Counted from the first letter of the stretch, positions 42,834 through 52,447 are shown. The stretch: 64,000 nucleotides of DNA from Hordeum vulgare subsp. vulgare (GCF_904849725.1 NC_058518.1:210006741-210070740); one strand, 5' to 3'. A program made the numbers and translations. Notes: generated from the sequence alone by a model not told the origin.

Positions 42834-45166
42834 AAGGAAAATCTCTGAGGAACCTGTTTGTGGAGCTGTCCTATTCCTTAATAGAATTTCTGTGGTAGAA
42901 CCAGTTGAAAATGTGGTACCTGAACCAGTGCAACAGATATTAAATAAATTTTCCCCTGTCTTCAGTACCCCTTCAACCCTACCCCCAAAGAGATCCATAG
43001 ATCATGTGATCACATTCACCCCTCAGACTAAGATCATAAATCAAAGACCTTATAGACTAACACACCACCAGAAAGATATCATGGAAGGCATTGTTAAGGA
43101 TATGATCAAAAACAAGGTGATCAGAGACAGCAACAGTTCTTATTCTACCCGTGCTCGGTTGGTAAAGAAGAAGGACATGACTTGGAGATTGGTGAATGAT
43201 TTCAGAAAAGTCAATGGGCAAACTGTCAAAAATAAGTACCCCATTCCTGTCATTGAGGATTTGCTAGATGAATTGAAAGGAGCTACTGTCTTTTCCAAGT
43301 TAGATCTGAGAAGTGGCTACCATCAAATCAGAAGGAAGGAAGAAGATAGTCCTAAAACTGCATTCAGTACTCATTGTGGACACTATGAGTATTTAGTCAT
43401 GCCTTTTGGATTGACTAATGCCCCTGCTACATTCCAAATGCTCATGAATACTATCTTGGCTCCTTATCTGAGAAAAAATGTATTAGTCTTCTTTGATGAC
43501 ATCCTCATCTATAGCAGGAATATGAAGGAACATCTGGAACACTTGCAACTAGTTTTGCAAGCTCTGCAGGCAAATCAATTATATGCAAAACTCAGCAAAT
43601 GCTCCTTTGCACAAACTCAGGTGGAGTACTTGGGCCATGTAATCAGAGGGGATGGAGTTGCAACTGATCCCACAAAGATTGAAGCTATTGCACAGTGGCC
43701 CACCCCTGAAAGTGTCACACAGCTAAGGAGTTTCCTGGGTCTCACTGGATAGTACAGAAGATTCATTCAAAACTATGGCTACATCTGCAAACCTCTTTAC
43801 CAGTCACTGAAGAAGGACACTTTTAAGTGGGGCATTGAGCAAATGGTGTCTTTCAATTCCTTGAAGCACAAGATGACCCAAGCTCCTGTCCTTGCACTCC
43901 CAGATTTTTCTATACCCTTCATTCTAGAAACAGATGCTTGTGCATATGGCATTGGTGCTGTACTCACGCAAGAAGGAAGACCTATATCATTTTTCAGTAA
44001 AACTATTGGTCCCAAAGCTGCTGCTATGTCTACTTATGACAAGGAAGCTCTGGCTATTATAGAAGCATTAAAACACTGGAAACACTATTTTGCTGCTTCC
44101 TCTTTGATCATCAGAACAGACCAATAGAGTTTAAAATACATTCAGGAGCAGAAACTCACTGAAGGAATTCAACACAAGTTGTTGATCAAATTGCTGGGCT
44201 ACAACTTTAAGGTGGAATACAAGCAAGGAAAGAACAACAAAGTTGCTGATGCTTTATCAAGGGTTAATTACAGGTTACAGTCACTGGTTGCTAGTCAAGC
44301 AAAACCAATGTGGATTTCTGAAGTTCTCTCCGGCTACTCACAAGATCAGAAATGCAAGGACTTAATCTCTCAACTGGCCACCTCTGCTAATTCTATTCCC
44401 AACTATACTTTACAACAAGGAATCTTAAGATACAAGAACATGATTGTTATTGGAAATGACAACAACCTCATATCTAAACTAGTGGCTGCCCTCCATAACT
44501 CTGAATTAGGGGGCCACTCTGGACATAGAGCAACATACCAAAGACTCAAGTTGTTGTTTCATTGGCCTGGAATGAAACAATTCATTGTAGACTACATCAA
44601 GCAGTGCCCAACTTGCCAAATCAACAAACCTGAACACTGCAAATACCTTGGATTACTTCAACCACTCCCTGTCCCTGATTTTGCTTGGTGCCACATTAGC
44701 ATGGATTTCATTGAAGGACTCCCAACTTCTCAGAAGAAGGATATGATCTTGGTGGTGGTTCATAGATTCACCAAATATGGACACTTCATTGCCCTTAAAC
44801 ACCCAATTACTGTCAGCACTGTTGCAACTGCTTTCACTGATAACATCTTCAAACTCCATGGACTGCCCTCTGTCATTGTCACTGACAGGTACAAAATCTT
44901 CACTAGCCACCTATGGCAGGAAATGTTCAAGAGGTTGGGCATCAAACTCCAAATGAGTATTTCATATCACCCTTAGTCTGATGGACAAACTGAAAGGATC
45001 AACCAATGTGTAGAAAACTACCTCAGATGCATGGCATTCCTACAACCCAAGAAGTGGATGAACTGGCTCTCCTTGGCTGAATGGCGGTACAATACCAGCT
45101 ATCACACTTCCTTGAAGATTACACCCTTCCAAGCACTATACAACAGACCTCCCACCATGTTAGCAG
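42834..45166 (+). pseudogene. gypsy-3 RT, RNase H and integrase (broken)
   Basis: RT blocks: [19 protein letters not shown] near 43168-43225, [19 protein letters not shown] near 43291-43350, [19 protein letters not shown] near 43398-43455 and the catalytic [13 protein letters not shown] near 43483-43520. A TAG at 43750-43752 falls in GLTGxYRRF. RNase H has ILETDACAYGIGAVLTQEGR near 43921-43980, and a TAG at 44125-44127. Integrase zinc region is LGGHSGHRATYQRLK to CPTCQINK (44506-44630), then SMDFIEGLPTSQKKDMILVV and VTDRYKIFTSHLW; a TAG at 44974-44976 follows YHP. It is interrupted at 45167 by copia-7. Confidence 0.93.
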
Positions 45167-45322
45167 TGTTAGGAAGTATTAGTATTAGGAGTCCTTATTA
45201 GTCTACTAGTATTAGTCTAGGAGTCCTTATTAGTCTATGTTTACTTTCCTTGCACCTCAAGTCATGTGTAATATAGATATGCCCCTTGGGCCTTCAATAA
45301 TAGACAAGTTGCTTTCCTAACA
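45167..45322 (+). repeat. copia-7 5' LTR (156 bp)
   Basis: Begins TGTTAGGAAGTATTAGTATT and ends TTTCCTAACA. It contains two direct copies of AGGAGTCCTTATTAGTCTA within its first 100 bp. Confidence 0.95.
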
Positions 45323-45334
45323 TGGTATTAGAGC
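45323..45334 (+). other. copia-7 primer-binding site
   Basis: TGGTATTAGAGC, directly after the LTR and the same 12 bases as in copia-3 and copia-4. Confidence 0.9.
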
Positions 45335-45912
45335 CCTAGGTTCTTTTTTCGCACGCGCAACTCGTGCTTTTTCCTCTAACCCGACGCTCTCGCTACAGCC
45401 TCTCTAGCCGACGCTTCCTCTCGCGTCGTGCTCGTGCTGCAGCCGCGTCTCCAGCCTGCCCCACCCCGCCGCGGTCTGTCCAACGCCGCTGGATCTCGCT
45501 CCCGATCCGTTTTCTCCCTGGCTGCAGGATATCTTGTCCTCGCCGCTGCCTCAATCTGGAGGCCGACTCCACCTGTCTCGACCCTGAAGGAACGAAGGCG
45601 GAGAGCCCAGCAGGGGATCGATCTGGACGCCGCCGGCCCTTCCCGCTGCTGTACGCCGCCAGCAGCTTTGGTCTCCCATCCCGCTTCGCCCGGTTCTGCT
45701 TCAAGGTCGCCAGCAGCTTTGGTCGCTCCAGCTCGAGGCTGTCTACAACTAGTAGCCGCTGCAGCTCGCATCTGGCAGAGGGATCGAGTCCAATAGAGCC
45801 AGATCGAGTCCGCTGCAGCCAGATCTGACGCTACATCTCGCCAGATCGAGTCCGCTGCTGTCATACGCGGACGCGGTTTGCTGACTGAGTTCTAAAAAAA
45901 AAAAAAAAGAAG

Positions 45913-47127
45913 ATGTCTACTGCATCGGGCTATGTTGTTGTCCCTCGTTGTTCGGTGATCTTCGATGGTAGTAACTACACTGAGTTCATTGGCTTTATGC
46001 GCATTCACATGCGTGGCATCCGTCTATGGGGTGTTCTTTCTGGCGAGGTCTGTTGTCCGCCATGTCCGGTTCCTCCCGTGGCTCCCAATCCGCCGACCCC
46101 ACCGGCTCTTCCTACGGATGCTTCTCAGACCGCAAAGGATTCGGCTAAACTTGCTGATGAGGCCGTTGTGAGTGCTTATGATGAGAAGGTCTTGGCTTAT
46201 GAGGAGGCTCTTCAGGTGTATCGTGGTGCTCTGACCGTTTACACCCAGTGGCTTGATGATGATGCCCGTGCTGCAGCTGTTCTCACTGCTAGTGTTCTGC
46301 CTCAGTTTGCCTCTGAGTTTTTGGGCCTTCCTACTGCCTTTGAGATGTGGACTCGCCTTCGTCAGCGCTATGCGCCCTCTGGTGATGCCTTATACCTCTC
46401 CGTGGTTCGTCAGGAGTATGCTCTTCAGCAAGGTGACTCTACTGTTGATGACTTCTATGCACGGAGTTCTGCTATCTGGCGCCAGCTCGATTCTCTCCGC
46501 ACTGCTGGTTGTCGTACTTGCCCCTGTTGCCAGGCTGTCCAGACCAACTTGGAGTTTCATCGCGTCTACGAATTCCTGTCTCGGCTCCGTAAGGAGTTTG
46601 AGCCTCGGCGTGCTCAGTTGTTTGCTCGTGGCCGTATTTCTCTCGTGGAGGCGCTTTCTGAGATTCGTGCTGAGGAGACTCGCTTACGTGGTGCTGGTTT
46701 GCTGGAGGTTCCCTCGGTGCTCACTGCTCGGGCTACTTCTACGCCCCCTGCTGCACCGACCCCTTCTCACTCGAGTGCTCCGTCGCTCTTACCAACTCCT
46801 TCTGGAGGCTCAGGTCGCCCCCATCAGTATTGTGGCTACTGCAATAATGATGGTCATATTGAGTCCCACTGCTACACGAAGAAGAACCACTTGCGCCAGG
46901 CGCAATCATCATCTACAGAGACTTCGTCATCTACCTCGACAGCTTCAGCCATCGCTTTGACTGAGCAGGATATTCTGCGCCTTAAGCGTCTGCTCGCTGC
47001 TTCAGGTTCTTTCTCGACGGGTACTGCTGGTATTCTGACTCAGGCTTCCCGCACTGAGCAACCACCTCCTACACAGTCGGGACCGTCTCACGCACACTCT
47101 GGTTGGAATTGGCCTTCGCCGCCATGA
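45913..47127 (+). CDS. Gag protein of copia-7 (404 aa, intact)
   Basis: An uninterrupted frame starts at MSTASGYVVVPRCSVIFDGS and ends at WNWPSPP. The first part has the copia Gag N-terminus (FDGSNYTEFIGFMRIHMRGI, about residues 17-36), followed by a Gag core with WTRLRQRYAPSGDALYL and DSTVDDFYARSSAIWRQLDS at about residues 140-200. A zinc knuckle of form CX2CX4HX4C, CGYCNNDGHIESHC, lies near residues 310-323. In the family, Gag forms the virus-like particle in the cytoplasm and binds element RNA. The start is chosen because GAAG and a run of 15 A directly precede this ATG and no earlier in-frame ATG follows the stops upstream. A functional product is plausible; expression is not shown by sequence. 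Confidence 0.9.
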   Translation: MSTASGYVVVPRCSVIFDGSNYTEFIGFMRIHMRGIRLWGVLSGEVCCPPCPVPPVAPNPPTPPALPTDASQTAKDSAKLADEAVVSAYDEKVLAYEEALQVYRGALTVYTQWLDDDARAAAVLTASVLPQFASEFLGLPTAFEMWTRLRQRYAPSGDALYLSVVRQEYALQQGDSTVDDFYARSSAIWRQLDSLRTAGCRTCPCCQAVQTNLEFHRVYEFLSRLRKEFEPRRAQLFARGRISLVEALSEIRAEETRLRGAGLLEVPSVLTARATSTPPAAPTPSHSSAPSLLPTPSGGSGRPHQYCGYCNNDGHIESHCYTKKNHLRQAQSSSTETSSSTSTASAIALTEQDILRLKRLLAASGSFSTGTAGILTQASRTEQPPPTQSGPSHAHSGWNWPSPP

Positions 47128-47696
47128 TCTTATTTTTTTCTCTTCCGCTGCCATCATCTCTAATCTAGTGTGTGTTTTCTAGTTTTCCTTGTTTTCCGCT
47201 GCGTCCACCAAATCCGTTGATATTTTGTGTTTTCTCATGACATGCGAGTCCACCATAACTTAGTCCGTGAGCCTTTCTCCGGTCCTGATCCTTTCTATGC
47301 AACTTTTGTGGTCTATTTGCCCTTGTTGTTTTCTATAGGATTTTCTGGACTTCTTTTGCATTGTCGATCTACGTCCATCGTGCCTTATCCGCCGAGCTTC
47401 CTTCGCCGACGGTTGTCGTGGACTATGATTTTCTGCACAATGCTTTATTCCTCTCGATGTGCCATCTTCTTTTGACAACCCATCTTCTCCTGATACTTTT
47501 GTTGTATCTTCATGTGATGCGATGTCTACCTCTGATGTGCCATCTCTTCGTTATCTCCTTCGGCGACTCGACAAGTTTTGAAGACTCTTCATGCTACGAC
47601 GACACTCTCAAGACGCGGATTTGGATTATCATTGTTTTTAGTATTACACTTCTTCAAATGCAATGCTATTGCATACGCTTTGCATTTGAGGGGGGG
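47128..47696 (+). other. copia-7 region between gag and 3' LTR, no pol
   Basis: No RT, integrase or protease motif is found in any frame. The last bases TTTGAGGGGGGG (to 47696) form the polypurine tract. The DNA just before it is T-rich and looks non-coding. Confidence 0.8.
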
Positions 47697-47852
47697 TGTT
47701 AGGAAGTATTAGTATTAGGAGTCCTTATTAGTCTACTAGTATTAGTCTAGGAGTCCTTATTAGTCTATGTTTACTTTCCTTGCACCTCAAGTCATGTGTA
47801 ATATAGATATGCCCCTTGGGCCTTCAATAATAGACAAGTTGCTTTCCTAACA
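47697..47852 (+). repeat. copia-7 3' LTR (156 bp)
   Basis: Appears identical to the 5' LTR at every position on reading, which indicates very recent insertion. Confidence 0.94.
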
Positions 47853-47857
47853 AGCAG

Positions 47858-48469
47858 AATCTGCTCTGTATCCAGCTGACCAGATTCAAGAATTCTCTTC
47901 TGTCCTCAGTGCTAAACAAATTGCTGCACAGATCAAAGCAAATCTAATGAAAGCTCAAGAAAGGATGAAGCACTATGCTGACAGACAAAAAGAGGTCAGA
48001 AAGATCACTAGAAGTGGGGGACGTCGTTTACCTGAAGCTACAACCATATAGACATACTACACTCAGCATTCACAGATGCCTCAGATTACACTCGAAGTAT
48101 ATGGACCTTTTCGAATCATCTAGAAAATTGGTCCTGTGGCTTACAAGTTGCTCTTGCCTGATCATTGCAAGCTCCACCCAACTTTCCATGTCAGCCAGCT
48201 GAAGAAACACTTGGTCCCAACTGCAATTCCCAATCCCAACCTACCTCTTCTCCACGAAGATGGGACAATTCTGCTTGAACCAGAAAAGCTTCTGGACAGA
48301 AAACTTATCCCAAGAGCCCAGGGTGATATCCAGGTGCTAGTTGTTCGTTGGCTGATCAAATGGGCAAATCTCGAAGCTGAGCACGCCACCTGGGAGGATG
48401 CCTCGTTCATTCAGAAGGTTTTCCCAGCTTTCGACCCTGAGGACAGGCCGAATGTCGGGCCGGGGGAGT
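47858..48469 (+). pseudogene. gypsy-3 integrase end and chromodomain (broken)
   Basis: After copia-7 the reading resumes with YPADQIQEFSSVLSAKQ, then AQERMKHYADRQKEVR. A frameshift near 47990-48000 precedes LEVGDVVYLKLQPYRHTTLS. A stop near 48121 interrupts the GPF region. The chromodomain reads LVVRWLIKWANLEAEHATWE near 48339-48398, followed by FIQKVFPAFDPED. The frame runs into the start of the 3' LTR, with the polypurine tract at 48459-48469. Confidence 0.9.
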
Positions 48470-48834
48470 TGTCAGGCCTCAACTAAAGCCTATCTGTTGC
48501 AGCGCCAACTGAAGACCATAATTCAAATTCAAAAGAAGGGCGCCAAGCTACAACAGCCGTCCATCTCCGATCCAACGCTCCTACACGCAACGTACCGCTT
48601 CGCTGGGACATGATGCTACGAGAAGCGTTCATCAACGATCCGACGGTCCTCGTGCCTCCGTCATCGCCTGTTACCGCGAGCGCCGGCTGAAGAGTGATCT
48701 ACCACCTTTTTTACTGCTTTTCTCAGTTTTTACCCCACCTTTGTAAGGCTATAAAGCCATGGATCGCAGCTCAGTGGAGCATTATCTTGTTTAGGGTTTC
48801 CCCTCTGAATCTCTACGATCGTCAGGGTCTGACA
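48470..48834 (+). repeat. gypsy-3 3' LTR (365 bp)
   Basis: Starts TGTCAGGCC and ends GTCTGACA. It differs from the 5' LTR by scattered substitutions and lacks about 100 bp near its right end, so gypsy-3 is clearly older than the copia-7 inside it. Confidence 0.93.
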
Positions 48835-48897
48835 TCCTAGGATCGTTCTGATGCTTAAGCGTTGCATTGGGGACGCTTTAGAAACAGTGAGTTGAGC

Positions 48898-49259
48898 GTG
48901 CACAAAGTCCTGACAGGCGTCTACTACATTCCCAGGCTCCGCAACAACATCGTGAGCCTTTGGTAGGTAGACAAGAACGGCGCTGCCATCCACATTAAGT
49001 GAGGAATCCTTCGTATCTGGGACAAGCAAGAGCGTCATCTTGCCTCGGTGCCGCGTGAATGCAACCTGACTACATGTGGTGCACTTTAAAATCACTCACC
49101 TTGTGTGCCCTGCCGAACGCCACGACATCGAGGCATGGCGATAGCATGATAGGTTTGGCCACATCTCCTTCGACGCGTTGAGATGCATGTCTCGCAACAA
49201 GATGGTGTGTGGGTTGTCGGAGCTTGAGCATATGGGCTAGCTCTGCAATAGCATCACCA
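48898..49259 (+). pseudogene. copia-5 GAG-pre-integrase segment (broken)
   Basis: Directly after the hAT the reading is HKVLTGVYYIPRLRNNIVSL, then DKNGAAIHIK, and further on HDRFGHISFDALRCMSRNKM and VCGLSELEHMG near 49140-49250. This is the pre-integrase and first half of the HHCC zinc region. Stops near 48963 and 49000 and frame changes damage it. Confidence 0.85.
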
Positions 49260-50245
49260 TTGATGTGGGGCCATGTCCTAGGTTTGCGCGATCTTCATAA
49301 ATTGGAGGTGGATTTGAGGAAGAACATGAAGAATACGATGGGAAATTGGGGAAAGTACTAGAGGAAAACACTGTTGGAGAAGATCCACACACAAGTACTC
49401 AAATCACAAGGCAAAGTAATGGATCTCAAGCATTCAACAACAACAAAGGAAAGTAAAGATAACTAGGTAGTTCTTCACAAATCTCCAAGGAGAAGTGAGG
49501 TCTTGATATATAGATTTTCCCCAAATCTCTAGGAGAGATGGAGCTCTTGGTAATCCCTTGGGATTCTTCTCCCATTGGAGGCCTTGGTCTCCAGTAGCAA
49601 AGCTCTCTCAAGTAGTTCTAATATGCTTTGCTAACCCTAAGATGAAGGAGGGGAGGAGGTATATGTAGGTCCAAGGCATGAAGGGGTAAACGAGGGGCAA
49701 GGAGGGAAAGATACAGAGCTTGGCCCAAATTTTGCATGCAGGCTGGACGTCCGGGTTCATGGTTAGACATGTGGGCTTCAGCCAGACTGTCCGGGTAGCT
49801 GGCCGGATGTTCGGAGGCTGATGCGCATCTGACTCTAGGTGACTTCCTTGGTGCAAGCTCCAGGGATCGGACGTCTGGGTAGCAAGGTGGATGTCCGGCT
49901 TAGCCGAAAAGGGGACTTATGTTGCGGTCTCCTCAAGTCGAACGTCTGAACTGGAAGTCCGTCTAGTGTTGCATCGGCGACACTTCTTCATCTTCTTTCT
50001 TTCGTCTCCGCTTACAAACTTCTCTCGCGGATGGTGTAGGTGTACTCTTCTGCTTGCAGTCATCCTCGTAATGTGTGAAGGTCCACTCAAACCTATACAT
50101 GCATGAGGGAGGGTCAAGTAGTATACCATCATCAAAGGGAACAAGTAAACATGCAAAAAGGATAGGATTCATCTTAGTATAAGCAATGCGCGTGTCCCTT
50201 GGCCTGGAGCCAAAGCCATGGTAATGACCCTGGGGTGCTCCGCAC
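49260..50245. mobile_element. unclassified insertion in the copia-5 integrase
   Basis: About 1 kb with no coding similarity separates the first half of the copia-5 zinc region (HMG.LCN) from its continuation (TKLPRTPFPKKANFR) near 50250. The inserted DNA has GGACGTCCGG-type words near 49745-49900. No terminal repeats or target duplication could be set, so the class and exact borders are unknown. Confidence 0.55.
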
Positions 50246-50419
50246 CAAGCACCAAACTTCCGCGCACTCCCTTTCCCAAGAAGGCGAACTTCAGGGATGA
50301 AGGAGGCCTCAAACTCGTCCATGGCAACGTGTGCGGGCCTATCAGCCTGGCAACCGTTGGGGGCCGTCGCTATTTCCTGCTGCTTCAGTCAGCAAGTCTA
50401 AGCAGCTGCTAAAGCAGAG

Positions 50420-50480
50420 TGTGGAGGGCCATTCCATGTCATCCGCACCGTGTGGAGGGCCATTCCATGTCATCCGCACC
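50420..50480. repeat. 30-bp tandem duplication in copia-5 integrase
   Basis: TGTGGAGGGCCATTCCATGT and the ten bases after it occur twice in a row, from 50420 and from 50450. Confidence 0.93.
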
Positions 50481-51556
50481 GACAACGACGGCGAATTCAC
50501 CTCGTTGGAGTTCGCACACCATTGTGAGGACCAAAGTGTGCAACGTCAGTTCACGTCGACCTATTCCCCACAGCAGAATGTGGAACACCGGAATCAGACG
50601 GTCGTTGCCACTGCTCATGAGCTGCTAATACAAAGGAAGTTGCCAGCAAAATTTTGGGGGAGGCGGGGTCACAACTGCAGTTTTCCTGCTGAATTGAGTC
50701 CCCACCAAAAGTCTGGCTGGCATGATGGCATTGCATGGCATGGGAGGAAGCCTGCTGTCCAGCACCTGCGCACCTTTGGCTTCAAGGGCTACTGCACATA
50801 CGATCCAGTGAACAAGCGTGTCCATATCACTCATGATGTCATCTTCGATGAAGAGGCCAGCTGGGATTGGATGGCTGGCAGCTCAAGTCCACTGACTTCA
50901 TCATCACGGAGACCCAACAAGCTGGCCCTTCCACACCAAGTGCAGCTGCAGGGGGAGTACCTTCCCCTGTTCCTGCACCATCTCCTGCTGCACAGCCATC
51001 TCCAATATCGCTGCCAACAACACCAAGCCAATCTCCACATGCAACTCAGCTTGAGTTGTGTCACCGCCACCCGATGACAACGAGCGGTTGGACTTGAGCT
51101 ACTGTGACATCGACAAGGTGATCGGTAGCGCCCTTGTTCTTGTACAGGCAGCACGCGACGACATACTCTACCTTTGTGTGTGAAGGAGAGCCGAGCTCCT
51201 TTGACGAGGCTGAGCGCGTCGCAGCATGGCGTGCAGCCATGAAGGAAGAAATGGATGCCGTGCAGCGGATGGCACCTGGGAGCTTTTGGATCTGCCATGC
51301 GGCTATCGCCCAATTGGCCTGCGTTGGGTCGAATGCGTGCCTTGAAGCCACTGAAGAGCCTTCGCTTCGAGCAGAACGCCCATGAGCACACTGTCTATGG
51401 ACGTGTGCATGACAGGGCGCACCTGCTCATTGGCACCTACGTCGACGATCTGGTGATCACCGGGTCAGACCATGATGAGATCACCCGATTCAAGGAAGAA
51501 ATGAAGAAGGAATTCCTCATGAGTGATCTTGTGCTCCTCTCCTACGTAGGGATGGA

Positions 51557-51654
51557 GGTACTCCAAGGCAGAGATGGAGTCACCTTGAATCAGGGAAACT
51601 ACGCCGGTGTACTCCAAGGCAGAGATGGAGTCACCTTGAATCAGGGAAACTACG
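51557..51654. repeat. 48-bp in-frame tandem duplication in copia-5 RT
   Basis: Two adjacent copies add the block VLQGRDGVTLNQGNYA a second time without shifting the frame. Confidence 0.93.
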
Positions 51655-52269
51655 CCGCAGATATCCTCGACATTGCTGGGCTGAGAAACTGCAATCCCAC
51701 GTCCACACCCATCGAGGAGTGACTCAAATTGAGTCGTGAGAGCACAGCACTTGAGATTGGTGCCACAACATACCGGCGGATCACTGGAAGTCTGCGGTAC
51801 CTCATCCACATGAGGCCTGATCTCGCCTTCTTGGTAGGTTATGTGAGTAGATTCATGGAGCGCCACACAGTGCAGCACATGGATGCCGTGAAGCGACTGC
51901 TGCGCTGCATCGCTGGCACAATCGACTATGGTCTCGTCTCTCCTACTCACATGGTTCACAGGAGGCAAAACTGGTTGGTTATTCGGACAGTGACCACACC
52001 GGCGATGTCAACATGAGGAAGAGCACATCTTGAGCTCTTCTTCCTCGGCAACAGTCTGATAAGCTGGCAATTAGCCACACAGTGAGCTGTGGCTGCATCT
52101 TGCTGAGTTTGTTGCTGCAGCAACGGTGGCAACCCAAGCCATTTGGCTAGCACAGTTGCTCGGTGATCTGAACAGGGAGAAAGCAGACACCTCCAAGCTG
52201 AAGTTGGACACGCCCGCACTGGCACTCAGCAAAAGAACCCAGTTTTCCCTGAGCAGCAAGCGTATTGAC

Positions 52270-52389
52270 AACAGCAACAACAACAGCAGCAACAACAACA
52301 ACAAAGCCTTTAGTCCCAAACAAGTTGGGGTAGGCTAGAGGTGAAACTCATAAGATCTTGCGACCAACTCATGGTTCTTGCACATGGAT
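52270..52389 (-). mobile_element. 5'-truncated Au-SINE-like element (120 bp)
   Basis: The minus strand ends in CCAACTTGTTTGGGACTAAA followed by GGCTTTGTTGTTG repeats, the 3' end known from the Au SINE family of grasses. It is flanked by AGCAAGCGTATTGAC (52255-52269) and AGCAAGCATATTGAC (52390-52404), a 15-bp duplication with one mismatch. The copia-5 RNase H reads SKHID at the left copy and SKHIDVRYYFLRDCIA at the right, so the insertion site is certain. The element lacks its 5' part. Confidence 0.82.
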
Positions 52390-52447
52390 AGCAAGCATAT
52401 TGACGTCCGGTATTATTTCCTCCGTGATTGCATCGCCACAAGGATCA
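52390..52447 (+). pseudogene. end of copia-5 RNase H
   Basis: SKHIDVRYYFLRDCIA is read from 52390, and then the copia sequence stops near 52440. A direct repeat ACAAGGATCA on both sides of an A-run follows. No 3' LTR is seen. Confidence 0.8.

Larger units (their letters stand above)
45167..47852 (+). mobile_element. gag-only copia with identical LTRs (copia-7)
   Basis: The 156-bp LTRs at 45167-45322 and 47697-47852 appear identical base for base. The perfect duplication AGCAG (45162-45166 and 47853-47857) defines the ends. A primer-binding site and polypurine tract are intact. The only long open frame codes for a complete-looking Gag; protease, integrase, RT and RNase H are missing. This is the plan of TR-GAG type non-autonomous elements, which need proteins from a relative to move. 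Confidence 0.95.
38121..48834 (+). mobile_element. Ty3/gypsy chromovirus with both LTRs (gypsy-3)
   Basis: LTRs lie at 38121-38591 and 48470-48834, with a perfect 5-bp duplication TCCTA (38116-38120 and 48835-48839). The primer-binding site TGGTATCAGAGC (38594-38605) follows the first LTR and the polypurine GCCGGGGGAGT precedes the second. Gag, protease, RT, RNase H, integrase and a chromodomain follow in order. It is AT-richer than gypsy-1 and gypsy-2 and is a different family. It is interrupted by LINE-2 and by copia-7. Confidence 0.95.
33797..48889. mobile_element. hAT DNA transposon, split by nested elements
   Basis: The termini are CAATGTTTTTAAAGCG (left) and, inverted, CACTGTTTCTAAAGCG (right), 14 of 16 identical, with an 8-bp target duplication as expected for hAT. 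Short TAAAGCG and GCTTAAGCG motifs recur just inside both ends. It carries a minus-strand BED-finger transposase remnant. Its own DNA is 33797-34090, 36113-38120 and 48840-48889; the rest is copia-6 and gypsy-3 with their passengers. Confidence 0.88.
50246..52269 (+). pseudogene. copia-5 integrase, RT and RNase H (broken)
   Basis: Integrase: LKLVHGNVCGPISLATVGGR near 50308-50370, then DNDGEFTSLEFAHHCED near 50480-50530 and QNVEHRNQTVVATAHELLIQ, and FDEEASWDW near 50845. RT: EEMDAVQRM near 51247, the catalytic LLIGTYVDDLVITGSD near 51424-51472 and SDLVLLSYVGMEVLQGRDGV near 51520-51582. Then LKLSRESTALEIGATTYRRI and LIHMRPDLAFLVGYVSRFME near 51805-51865. Most of the RT N-terminal half is missing near 51290-51400. 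Frameshifts, stops and two short tandem duplications show long decay. The RNase H C-terminus is cut by the SINE. Confidence 0.88.
32312..52447 (+). mobile_element. Ty1/copia host element of the nest (copia-5)
   Basis: Gag, zinc knuckle and protease lie at 32600-33796. The reading resumes at 48898 with the GAG-pre-integrase, integrase, RT and RNase H and fades at about 52447, before the 3' LTR. The hAT element at 33797-48889 splits it. A probable 5' LTR and primer-binding site lie at 32312-32590. Another unclassified insertion lies near 49260-50245, and a SINE at 52270-52389. The pol sequence is related to copia-1. Confidence 0.88.

Noticed and set aside
42892..44976. An endogenous pararetrovirus reverse transcriptase
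   Set aside because: The RT is followed by a gypsy integrase and chromodomain and flanked by LTRs with a 5-bp duplication, so it is a Ty3/gypsy element.
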